Source: Archivesica marissinica
Taxonomy: Eukaryota > Mollusca > Bivalvia > Venerida > Vesicomyidae
Assembly: GCA_014843695.1 (NCBI GenBank)
Contig: CM026400.1
Location: 34,490,435-34,554,434 of the forward strand
Direction: 5' to 3'
Length of the DNA: 64,000 nucleotides
Positions 24,177 to 34,900 of the stretch are shown here, one piece after another. Below the pieces are notes generated by a model. It worked only from the letters and a program-made list of their open reading frames with translations. It was not told the origin of the DNA and made no database searches. The position numbers and the translations under genes were made by a program. How positions within the stretch are numbered: position 1 is the first letter of the stretch; each line of letters starts with the position of its first letter.

Positions 24177-24339
24177 TACTCGCCTATATGGTTTAGTTTA
24201 ATCATATTTTATTGCATTCATTCTATATAAACAGTGTACAATACAAGACAAATGAACAAATATATGATCCGTGGCATTGTTTGTACAAGGATTGGCAATA
24301 TATGTTGAAGCAAATGGGTTGGGCCACAAGTTTTAACAA

Positions 24340-24400
24340 CATTAGTTACGGCCCTCCCCTCCCTCGCCCATATGGTGCGCCGGGGCGAGGGTTAACACTG
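24340..24400 (+). mobile_element. Short SINE/LINE 3'-end remnant
   Basis: CTCGCCCATATGGTGCGCCG followed by GGCGAGGGTTAA resembles the 61-bp insert at 29187-29247 and, more loosely, the family A 3' end. Confidence 0.4.
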
Positions 24401-24498
24401 ATGTAGGAATACCTCACGGGATCATGTGCACACTATATTTGCAATTAACGTCAATAAACATACCAGGGCATGCATTACATTTAGTATAACTACAATCC

Positions 24499-25344
24499 GG
24501 ACATAGACGGGTCATTGGTTAACTGGACATAGTTAACTGGACATAGACGGGTCATTGGTTAACTGGACATAGATGGGTCATTGGTTAACTGGACATAGAC
24601 GGGTCATTGGTTAACTGGACATAGACAGGTCATTGGTTAACTGGACATAGACGGGTCATTGGTTAACTGGACATAGACGGGTCATTGGTTAACTGGACAT
24701 GGTCGGGTCATTTGTTAACTGGACATAGACGGGTCATTGGTTAACTGGACATAGATGGGTCATTTGTTAACTGGACATAGACGGGTCATTTGTTAACTGG
24801 ATATAGACGGTCATTGGTTAACTGGACATAGACGGGTCATTGGTTAACTGGACATAGACGGGTCATTGGTTAACTGGATATAGACTGGTCATTGGTTAAC
24901 TGGACATAGACGGGTCATTGGTTAACTGGACATAGACGGGTCATTGGTTAACTGGACATAGACGGGTCATTGGTTAACTGGACATGGACGGGTCATTTGT
25001 TAACTGGACATAGACGGGTCATTGGTTAACTGGACATAGATGGGTCATTTGTTAACTGGACATAGACGGGTCATTTGTTAACTGGACATAGACGGTCATT
25101 GGTTAACTGGACATAGACGGGTCATTGGTTAACTGGACATAGACGGGTCATTGGTTAACTGGATATAGACTGGTCATTGGTTAACTGGACATAGACGGGT
25201 CATTGGTTAACTGGACATAGACGGGTCATTGGTTAACTGGACATAGACGGGTCATTGGTTAACTGGACATAGACGGGTCATTGGTTAACTGGACATAGAC
25301 GGGTCATTGGTTAACTGGACATAGACTGGTCATTGGTTAACTGG
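24499..25344. repeat. 26-bp minisatellite, about 32 copies
   Basis: Unit GGTTAACTGGACATAGACGG plus GTCATT. The same run of variants (a CATTTGTTAAC pair, a one-base-short GACGGTCATT and GATATAGACTGG) appears twice, about 310 bp apart. This shows block duplication inside the array. It lies downstream of the BiP-like gene. Confidence 0.95.
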
Positions 25345-25555
25345 GATTCCACGTATTTTGTATACAATAAGAAGGGGGTATGCTTTTGGAAGATGTAAGG
25401 GATAGGCCCTTACTATGAACTGTTATTAATTAAGGCATTCCACCATAAGATAATTTGATTTTTCACACAGAGTATGAGCATACATAGCTATAGCTCGATA
25501 GGATTATATTTACAAATACCCCCACCCACCCAGTATGGCATGTTTACAGCCAATT

Positions 25556-25795
25556 GGATTGCGTGGCCATGTGGTTAAGCTTGTTGACTTCAAATCATTT
25601 GCCAAAACCCACTGGGTTGTCGAATTCTTCAATGTGGGGAAGCTATCCAGCAGTGGTTCTACCAGGGGGTGTCTGTCCGTGCCTGGAATACTGCCAGGGG
25701 TGTCTTCCTCCACCAATCATAGTTGGAGAGTCGCCATGACATAAGCTGTTGATGTGAGTTTAAACCACAAACACAAAACGTTACTATTAACATGA
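25556..25795 (+). mobile_element. SINE-like unit, family E
   Basis: The head-like GCGTGGCCATGTGGTTAAGC leads to a body with TGTCCGTGCCTGGAATACTG and a tail TTTAAACCACAAACACAAAA. It is related to fragments at 1838, 15929 and 56258. Short frames on both strands are incidental. Confidence 0.5.
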
Positions 25796-25810
25796 TTGTA
25801 CATGTACAAA

Positions 25811-27745
25811 GTAATGTCCAGGTAATATTGTGTAACATCCAGGTAATATTGTGTAACGTCCAGGTAATATTGTGTAACATCCAGGTAATATTGTGTAACG
25901 TCCAGGTAATATTGTGTAACGTCCAGGTAATATTGTGTAACGTCCAGGTAATATTGTGTAACGTCCAGGTAATATTGTGTAACGTCCAGGTAATATTGTG
26001 TAACGACCAGGTAATATTGTGTAACGTCCAGGTAATATTGTGTAACGTCCAGGTAATATTGTGTAACGTCCAGGTAATATTGTGTAACGTCCAGGTAATA
26101 TTGTGTAACGTCCAGGTAATATTGTTTAATATCCAGGTAATATTGTGTAACATCCAGGTAATATTGTGTAACGTCCAGGTAATATTGTGTAACGTCCAGG
26201 TAATAGTGTTTAACGTCCAGGTAATATTGTGTAACATCCAGGTAATAGTGTTTAATGTCCAGGTAATATTGTGTAATGTCCAGGTAATATTGTGTAACGT
26301 CCAGGTAATATCGTGTAACGTCCAGGTAATATTGTGTAACGTCCAGGTAATAGTGTTTAATGTCCAGGTAATAGTGTTTAATATCCAGGTAATAGTGTTT
26401 AACATCCAGGTAATATAGTGTAACGTCCAGGTAATATTGTGTAATGTACAGGTAATATTGTGTAACGTCCAGGTAATATTGTGTAATGTCCAGGTAATAT
26501 TGTGTAATGTCCAGGTAATATAGTGTAACATCCAGGTAATATTGTGTAACGTCCAGGTAATATTGTGTAACGTCCAGGTAATATTGTGTAACGTCCAGGT
26601 AATATTGTGTAACGTCCAGGTAATATTGTGTAACGTCCAGGTAATATTGTGTAACATCCAGGTAATATTGTGTAACGTCCAGGTAATATTGTGTAACATC
26701 CAGGTAATATTGTGTAACGTCCAGGTAATATTGTGTAACATCCAGGTAATATTGTGTAACGTCCAGGTAATATTGTGTAACGTCCAGGTAATATTGTGTA
26801 ACATCCAGGTAATATTGTGTAACGTCCAGGTAATATTGTGTAACGTCCAGGTAATATTGTGTAACGTCCAGGTAATATTGTGTAACGTCCAGGTAATATT
26901 GTGTAACGTCCAGGTAATATTGTGTAACGTCCAGGTAATATTGTGTAACGTCCAGGTAATATTGTGTAACGTCCAGGTAATATTGTGTAACGTCCAGGTA
27001 ATATTGTGTAACGTCCAGGTAATATTGTGTAACGTCCAGGTAATATTGTTTAATATCCAGGTAATATTGTGTAACATCCAGGTAATATTGTGTAACGTCC
27101 AGGTAATATTGTGTAACGTCCAGGTAATAGTGTTTAACGTCCAGGTAATATTGTGTAACATCCAGGTAATAGTGTTTAATGTCCAGGTAATATTGTGTAA
27201 TGTCCAGGTAATATTGTGTAACGTCCAGGTAATATCGTGTAACGTCCAGGTAATATTGTGTAACGTCCAGGTAATAGTGTTTAATGTCCAGGTAATAGTG
27301 TTTAATATCCAGGTAATAGTGTTTAACATCCAGGTAATATGTGTAACGTCCAGGTAATATTGTGTAATGTCCAGGTAATATTGTGTAACGTCCAGGTAAT
27401 ATTGTGTAATGTCCAGGTAATATTGTGTAATGTCCAGGTAATATAGTGTAACATCCAGGTAATATTGTGTAACGTCCAGGTAATATTGTGTAACGTCCAG
27501 GTAATATTGTGTAACGTCCAGGTAATATTGTGTAACGTCCAGGTAATATTGTGTAACGTCCAGGTAATATTGTGTAACATCCAGGTAATATTGTGTAACG
27601 TCCAGGTAATATTGTGTAACATCCAGGTAATATTGTGTAACGTCCAGGTAATATTGTGTAACATCCAGGTAATATTGTGTAACGTCCAGGTAATATTGTG
27701 TAACGTCCAGGTAATATTGTGTAACATCCAGGTAATATTGTGTAA
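25811..27745. repeat. 21-bp minisatellite, about 92 copies
   Basis: Unit GTCCAGGTAATATTGTGTAA plus C. The length is 7 codons and several frames lack stops, giving open frames of up to 696 codons on the - strand and 271 on the + strand with heptapeptide repeats. No promoter, domain or splice context supports coding. Rare variant clusters (ATTGTTTAATATCC) recur at an offset of 924 bp (44 units). Confidence 0.96.
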
Positions 27746-28425
27746 ACAATTTCTAGGAATATAAGATAAATATTACACAGTTGTTATCTGCTCATTTCAT
27801 CTACATCACACTAATGGTTAAGGACACCATGGCTTAGGTGGGGTCCGGACTCCAAATGGCTCTGGATTGCCGGTAACATCTCACATGAGTCTTTAATCTA
27901 TCCCAAGTGTTCGAGATATTCTCTATTCACAGGAGTGTCGTGAATCTTCCCTAAATGTTTTGAATCTTCCACAAGTGCCATGAATATTTCCTTAACTCTG
28001 CTGAATCTTCCTCACTTGTTCTAAAACATTTCCCCAAGCATCCCAAATCTACACAATGTGTCTTGAACCTCGTCCAAGTGCCACATGTATTCCCTACAGG
28101 TCACAGGTCTTGATCTAGTGTCCTGTTGATTTCGCCAAAATGACATTAATTTTGTGCCCTGATATTTCCCAAAGTGTCTCACATAATCCCAAGTGCCCTG
28201 TTCACAACAATGCCTGTAATTCCTCAGCTTCTGAACGATCATAACTCATAAAGTTGTAACTATCCCATGTGTAATAGTTAAATAAGCATTAACCTCCGTG
28301 TGAAACTGATGTTCTTGTAAATTCGAGCCTCCTTGTATAATTGGTGTATACACTAGCCTCCATGTAAAGTCGATATGAACGTTATTCTGTCGTTTTCTAG
28401 TATAGTATACTCCAGCTCTCCCTGC
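27746..28425. repeat. Degenerate repeat-like intergenic stretch
   Basis: Between about 27890 and 28210, phrases such as GAATCTTCC, CCAAGTG and AAGTGYC recur irregularly every 25-40 bp (TCCCAAGTGTT, TCCACAAGTGCC, TCGTCCAAGTGCC, ATCCCAAGTGCC). This looks like an old, decayed tandem array. No gene was recognised. Confidence 0.45.
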
Positions 28426-28426
28426 A

Positions 28427-28670
28427 AAATCATACAAAACAATAGCTGCTAAATCATACAAAACAATAGCTGCTAAATCATACAAAACAATAGCTGCAAA
28501 ATCATACAAAACAATAGCTGCTAAATCATACAAAACAATAGCTGCTAAATCACACAACACAATAGCTGCTAAATCATACAAAACAATAGCTGCTAAATCA
28601 TACAAAACAATAGCTGCTAAATCATACAAAACAATAGCTGCTAAATCATACAAAACAATAGCTGCTAAAT
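28427..28670. repeat. 24-bp minisatellite, about 10 copies
   Basis: Unit ATCATACAAAACAATAGCTG plus CTAA, with one variant unit (CACACAACACA). The 24-bp length keeps a - strand frame open (AAIVLYDL repeats) through 166 codons. It is not considered a gene. Confidence 0.95.
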
Positions 28671-29135
28671 CCCTAGTGATTAAAGACATTCTATGGAATA
28701 TTTGTCTCTTGTTTGTGTTTGTTTGTTCAGTATCAAGTCGAGACAATTTTATATTTACATGTCAGTTAACAATAAATCAGTAGGAGTGATGGGTTCCTGT
28801 GTCCGTCTGTGCCTGTTAACCGGTCCCCACCAGATAACTCAAAAAACGTTATTCATCAATCAGTGGTGTGTTACAGATCTATAGTTTACAAGGAAATATT
28901 AGTATAATAATTTAAAGCATAGAAACGTAAATCATTGTTAGCTAATCTTCATGACATGATAAGCCTGTATGGCATTTTGAGAATATGCCTTGTATGGTTA
29001 CAACTTACATGTACAAACAAATACTCGAATAGATCTAATTATTTATTGAGAAGTGTCACTCAAATAAATGTGTTGTTTATCTGTAATTTCGTACTTTCTG
29101 ATTGGTTAATTTTATGTTTACATTTTTATGCTCCA
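28671..29135. other. Intergenic, nothing recognised
   Basis: AT-rich unique sequence with only short, non-homologous open frames and no repeat structure. Confidence 0.5.
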
Positions 29136-29410
29136 CCTGTCCGATTAGCGCAGTGGTTAACCGCTACCTTCTTACCAATGCAACCCAAAGCTCGCCCATA
29201 TGGTTCGCCGGCGGCAAGGGTAAATAAGCTCAATCATCATCATCATCTGCAACCCAGGTTCGATCCTCGGACCGGGAAGAATGTGAGATGGTACGGTGGT
29301 CGCCAGATCGGACAGGTGGGTTTTCTCCGGGTACTCCGGTTTCCTGACCACATATATGCTTTCATTCGGGCCAACAAGTGATTAATATAAGTTGTTAAAA
29401 CTTGCTTCGC
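29136..29410 (+). mobile_element. V-SINE-like element, family B, with nested insertion
   Basis: Head CCTGTCCGATTAGCGCAGTG, box B AGGTTCGATCC, V-domain-like TTTTCTCCGGGTACTCCGG, tail ATAAGTTGTTAAAACTTGC. A 61-bp foreign piece interrupts the tRNA-like head at 29187-29247, flanked by an 8-bp duplication. Confidence 0.82.
29187..29247 (+). mobile_element. 61-bp nested retroinsertion with 8-bp TSD
   Basis: TGCAACCC flanks both sides (29179-29186 and 29248-29255). The insert contains CTCGCCCATATGGTTCGCCG and ends in an ATC/CAT-repeat tail. It looks like a severely 5'-truncated SINE or LINE end. Confidence 0.65.
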
Positions 29411-30030
29411 AAGCGTTAAAGTTTAAACTAAGCTCCATCTAAATTCCAGGATTGTAAACTTGTAAGACATTATTTAGGCAGTCTTCATTTGTTAATAGGG
29501 ATAAGATTGAATTAACTTTATTCTATATTTCAGTTGTATTGGGTTTCTGGTAATATCAATGTCGTTTTGTCGGATTAAAAAATTGCTGGAAAGCAGGCTA
29601 CCAATGTCCCAAAATATATGCATCTCCGACCATTCATTTTCACAAATAACACAAAATGCATGTACAGTCTACATCCATTATCTCAAAGTCAGTTATGTCA
29701 AATTCATTTTTTGGTCCTTTCAATATAAATAGGCAGTATTTCGCACTTGTTGTGTCAAAGGGCCAGTTTGCCGCCGAAGTGCGACTTTCATTCGGCAAAT
29801 TTACCTGATCAAAGACGTACCGCCGTGTTTGTGCAAACAATCGAGATAATGATAGTTGATGGTGTTTACCGTGACAGTAATTACAATGTGTTCAATACAG
29901 GTACAAACTAATCGGCATAAACATTTCATTGTAATCGAGTATCAGTTTATAACTGCACCAGTATACATCAGCGATTTCTTATCACATTTTCGTATATAAA
30001 TGTTATTTATATGCATGTGCTGCGTACATA
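29411..30030. other. Intergenic, nothing recognised
   Basis: No coding exon or repeat was identified. A 66-codon - strand frame at 29640-29840 has no recognisable similarity. Confidence 0.45.
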
Positions 30031-30319
30031 CGGATCTGTAGTCCAGTGGTAACACGCTGGACTGGTAATCCAGGGATCGCAGGTTCGATCCCCCGTCTGA
30101 CCATAATAAAATTAACACTCTTTCAGATGGGACTTTAAACCGATGTCTCGTGTCGGTGCTGTACACCGTGCACGTAAAAGAACCAGAGGAGACTCTGGAA
30201 TTGGTCTCTGTCTGTATCATTGCACTATCCTCCAAAAATCTAAAATGACTAATCTCTTCAGGAGGCGTCGCTCATATGGGAAACCGGTAGCGACGATAAA
30301 TAAACGTAAAACACACACA
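30031..30319 (+). mobile_element. tRNA-derived SINE, family A, full length
   Basis: CGGATCTGTAGTCCAGTGG head with GGACTGGTAATCCAGGGATC arm, box B GGTTCGATCCC, complete body, and tail GATAAATAAACGTAAAACAC then CACA. This is the best-preserved copy in the window. Confidence 0.87.
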
Positions 30320-30551
30320 GATGTGCTGCATTTATTAAATACAATATCAGGGTGGTTTATTTATCAAGTGTGTAAATATCACGGTTATAACAGGCAATGA
30401 CAACTTGGAAATTTGTTTATTATGGAACAAGTGTATACGTGCAAGGCCTAAGATCTACGAGAATCATTATCTTGGGAAATATTGTCAAACTTCGGTTATG
30501 TCGATGTATTTTGTTCGGTCCGACGGAATTCAACATAATGGATGTAGACTG

Positions 30552-30890
30552 TAACTCTAATTACCCACAATAACTCTAAATACATGTCACTTTAATTACC
30601 CACAATAACTCTAAATACATGTCACTTTAATTACCCACAATAACTCTAAATACATGTAACTTTAATTACCCACAATAACTCTAAATACATGTAACTTTAA
30701 TTACCCACAATAACTCTAATACATGTCACTTTAATTACCCACAATAGCTCTAAATACATGTCACTTTAATTACCCACAATAACTCTAAATACATGTCACT
30801 TTAATTACCCACAATAACTCTAAATACATGTCACTTTAATTACCCACAATAACTCTAAATACATGTAACTTTAATTACCCACAATAACTC
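30552..30890. repeat. 36-bp minisatellite, about 9 copies
   Basis: Unit TAATTACCCACAATAACTCT followed by AAATACATGTCACTTT. Copies alternate between GTCAC and GTAAC. Confidence 0.93.
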
Positions 30891-31498
30891 AAGATACCAT
30901 AATGAGAGACATCAGTGAGTTACTGCCCCTGAATAATCCCTAAAAGTAAATAGGTCCTATTAAGTGTTTTCTTCTGTTTTTATCATTGTTTCCTTTGCAC
31001 AATATGCTAGCAATTTTATTCCACTATCGGTTTATATGATTATTAAATTACTATATCTGAACATATATGACGACATATCTCTGCACTGTACATGCAATGG
31101 GTACTTATTTGTAAAACAATGATATCAGTTAATTAACACGATTTTGATAAAATCACATTATCATACCGCAACATCTGGTTAGGGAACAACTGTAAAAACA
31201 AAGGATTCTAACTAAAAGGACCTATTCACATTTTGGAAGAAATCAGACGTTATCTGCCAAGGGAGGTAATAGAAAATTAGAGTTGTCTCTCATTCTTACC
31301 ATAAGTTCCCAATCAGCATCGTTAACTAACACAAGGATTCCAGGTCTTCTGCAACAATAAATGTACATGTCAAATGAATTACAACATGTATGTATGTCAA
31401 ATATGGTTCAATGTATCAATAAATTATTGATTATGCAACAATTTAATTTTTTTTATATAAATAAAAATTTTTTAAGATGGATAGGGTAACCTGGGAAC

Positions 31499-31583
31499 AG
31501 GTGTCGATATATTTTGTCTGGACAGTGAAATAAATATATTTTAACACCGAGACTATTAATTGGGCCATATCGAGTTTCTGATA
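31499..31583. mobile_element. Partial GCCTGGG-type MITE
   Basis: ACCTGGGAACAGGTGTCGAT, then TATTTTAACACCGAGACTAT and AATTGGGCCATATCGAGTTT, match the left two thirds of the MITE at 20691. The right end is missing. Confidence 0.65.
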
Positions 31584-31608
31584 ATAGATTTTAACCCTTT
31601 CCTTCATT

Positions 31609-31846
31609 GAGATTTAGGTTAATATACTATTATATCTCCATACAAACGACAGCCATTTAGCTATCATGCAGTGGATAAGTAGTCGCCATATCTATCCCAC
31701 CTCCATAGATATTACTGGGACTACATAGAGATTTAGGTTAATATACTATTATATCTCCATACAAACAACAGCCATTTAGCTATCATACAGTGGATAAGTA
31801 GTCACCATATCTATCCGACCTCCATAGATATTACTGGAACTACATG
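31609..31846. repeat. 119-bp tandem duplication
   Basis: Two copies (31609-31727 and 31728-31846) begin GAGATTTAGGTTAATATACT and differ at a handful of bases. They lie just upstream of the giant 26-bp array. Confidence 0.88.
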
Positions 31847-31921
31847 AGATTCTGGCTTTTATTATAAACATTGGCTTGACTACTACATTGTCAATGTATG
31901 TTGTATTGGTAATGGCGTCAA

Positions 31922-34900
31922 GAGGTGCTTCTATGAGGGATAATGGTGTTGAGGTGTATATATGGATAATGGTGTTGAGGTGTTTATATGAATAATGGTG
32001 TTGAAGTGTTTATATGGATAATGGTGTTGAGGTGTTTATATGGATAATGGTGTTGAGGTGTTTATATGGATAATGGTGTTGAGGTGTTTATATGAATAAT
32101 GGTGTTGAGGTGTTTATATGGATAATGGTGTTGAGGTGTTTATATGAATAATGGTGTTGAGGTGTTTATATGGATAATGGTGTTGAGGTGTTTATATGGA
32201 TAATGGTGTTGATGTATTTATATGGATAATGGTGTTTATATGGATAATGGTGTTGAGGTATTTATATGGATAATGGTGTTGAAGTGTTTATATGGATAAT
32301 GGTGTTGAAGTGTTTATATGGATAATGGTGTTGAAGTGTTTATATGGATAATGGTGTTGAAGTGTTTATATGGATAATGGTGTTGAGGTGTTTATATGGA
32401 TAATGGTGTTGAGGTGTTTATATGGATAATGGTGTTGAAGTGTTTATATGGATAATGGTGTTGAGGTGTTTATATGGATAATGGTGTTGAGGTGTTTATA
32501 TGGATAATGGTGTTGAGGTGTTTATATGGATAATGGTGTTGAGGTGTATATATGGATAATGGTGTTGAGGTGTTTATATGGATAATGGTGTTGAGGTGTT
32601 TATATGGATAATGGTGTTGAGGTGTTTATATGGATAATGGTGTTGAGGTGTTTATATGGATAATGGTGTTGAGGTGTTATATGGATAATGGTGTTGAGTG
32701 TATATATGGATAATGGTGTTGAGGTGTTTATATGGATAATGGTGTTGAGGTGTTTATGGATAATGGTGTTGAGGTGTTATATGGATAATGGTGTTGAGGT
32801 GTTTATATGATATGGTGTTGAGGTGTTTATATTAATGGTGTTGAGGTGTATATATGGATAATGGTGTTGAGGTGTTATATGGATAATGGTGTTGAGGTGT
32901 TTATATGGATAATGGTGTTGAGGTGTATATGGATAATGGTGTTGAGGTGTATATATGGATAATGGTGTTGAGGTGTTTATATGGATAATGGTGTTGAGGT
33001 GTTTATATGGATAATGGTGTTGAGGTGTATATATGGATAATGGTGTTGAGGTGTTTATATGGATAATGGTGTTGAGGTGTATATATGGATAATGGTGTTG
33101 AGGTGTTTATATGGATAATGGTGTTGAGGTGTATATATGGATAATGGTGTTGAGGTGTTTATATGGATAATGGTGTTGAGGTGTTTATATGGATAATGGT
33201 GTTGAGGTGTTTATATGGATAATGGTGTTGAGGTGTTTATATGGATAATGGTGTTGAGGTGTTTATATGGATAATGGTGTTGAGGTGTTTATATGGATAA
33301 TGGTGTTGAGGTGTATATATGGATAATGGTGTTGAAGTGTTTATATGGATAATGGTGTTGAGGTGTTTATATGGATAATGGTGTTGAAGTGTTTATATGG
33401 ATAATGGTGTTGAGGTGTTTATATGGATAATGGTGTTGAGGTGTTTATATGGATAATGGTGTTGATGTGTTTATATGGATAATGGTGTTGAGGTGTATAT
33501 ATGGATAATGGTGTTGAAGTGTTTATATGGATAATGGTGTTGAGGTGTTTATATGGATAATGGTGTTGAAGTGTTTATATGGATAATGGTGTTGAAGTGT
33601 TTATATGGATAATGGTGTTGAGGTGTTTATATGGATAATGGTGTTGATGTGTTTATATGGATAATGGTGTTGAGGTGTATATATGGATAATGGTGTTGAA
33701 GTGTTTATATGGATAATGGTGTTGAGGTGTTTATATGGATAATGGTGTTGAAGTGTTTATATGGATAATGGTGTTGAGGTGTTTATATGGATAATGGTGT
33801 TGAGGTGTTTATATGGATAATGGTGTTGAGGTGTTTATATGGATAATGGTGTTGAAGTGTTTATATGGATAATGGTGTTGAGTGTTTATATGGATAATGG
33901 TGTTGAGGTGTTTATATGGATAATGGTGTTGAGGTGTATATGGATAATGGTGTTGAGGTTTTATATGGATAATGGTGTTGGGTTTTATATGGATAATGGT
34001 GTTGAGGTGTTTATATGGATAATGGTGTTGAGGTGTATATATGGATAATGGTGTTGAGGTGTTTATATGGATAATGGTGTTGAGGTGTTTATATGGATAA
34101 TGGTGTTGAGGTGTTTATATGGATAATGGTGTTGAGGTGTATATATGGATAATGGTGTTGAGGTGTTTATATGGATAATGGTGTTGAGGTGTATATATGG
34201 ATAATGGTGTTGAGGTGTATATATGGATAATGGTGTTGAGGTGTTTATATGGATAATGGTGTTGAGGTGTATATATGGATAATGGTGTTGAGGTGTTTAT
34301 ATGGATAATGGTGTTGAGGTGTTTATATGGATAATGGTGTTGAGGTGTTTATATGGATAATGGTGTTGAGGTGTTTATATGGATAATGGTGTTGAGGTGT
34401 TTATATGATAATGGTGTGGTGTATATATGGATAATGGTGTTGAGTGTATATATGGATAATGGTGTTGAGGTGTATATATGGATAATGGTGTTGAGGTGTA
34501 TATATGGATAATGGTGTTGAGGTGTTTATATGGATAATGGTGTTGAGGTGTTTATATGGATAATGGTGTTGAGGTGTTTATATGGATAATGGTGTTGAGG
34601 TGTATATATGGATAATGGTGTGAGGTTTTATATGGATAATGGGTTGAGGTGTATATATGGATAATGGTTGAGGTGTTTATATGGATAATGGTGTTGAGGT
34701 GTATATATGGATAATGGTGTTGAGGTGTTTATATGGATAATGGTGTTGAGGTGTTTATATGGATAATGGTGTTGAGGGTTATATGGATATGGAGTGTTTA
34801 TATAATGGTGTTGAGGTGTTATATGGATAATGGTGTTGAGGTGTTTATATGGATAATGGTGTTGAGGTGTTTATATGGATAATGGTGTTGAGGTGTTTAT

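Noticed and set aside
25659..27749. 696-codon - strand frame and + strand frames of 208 and 271 codons
   Set aside because: Seven-codon repeat artefacts open on both strands at once.
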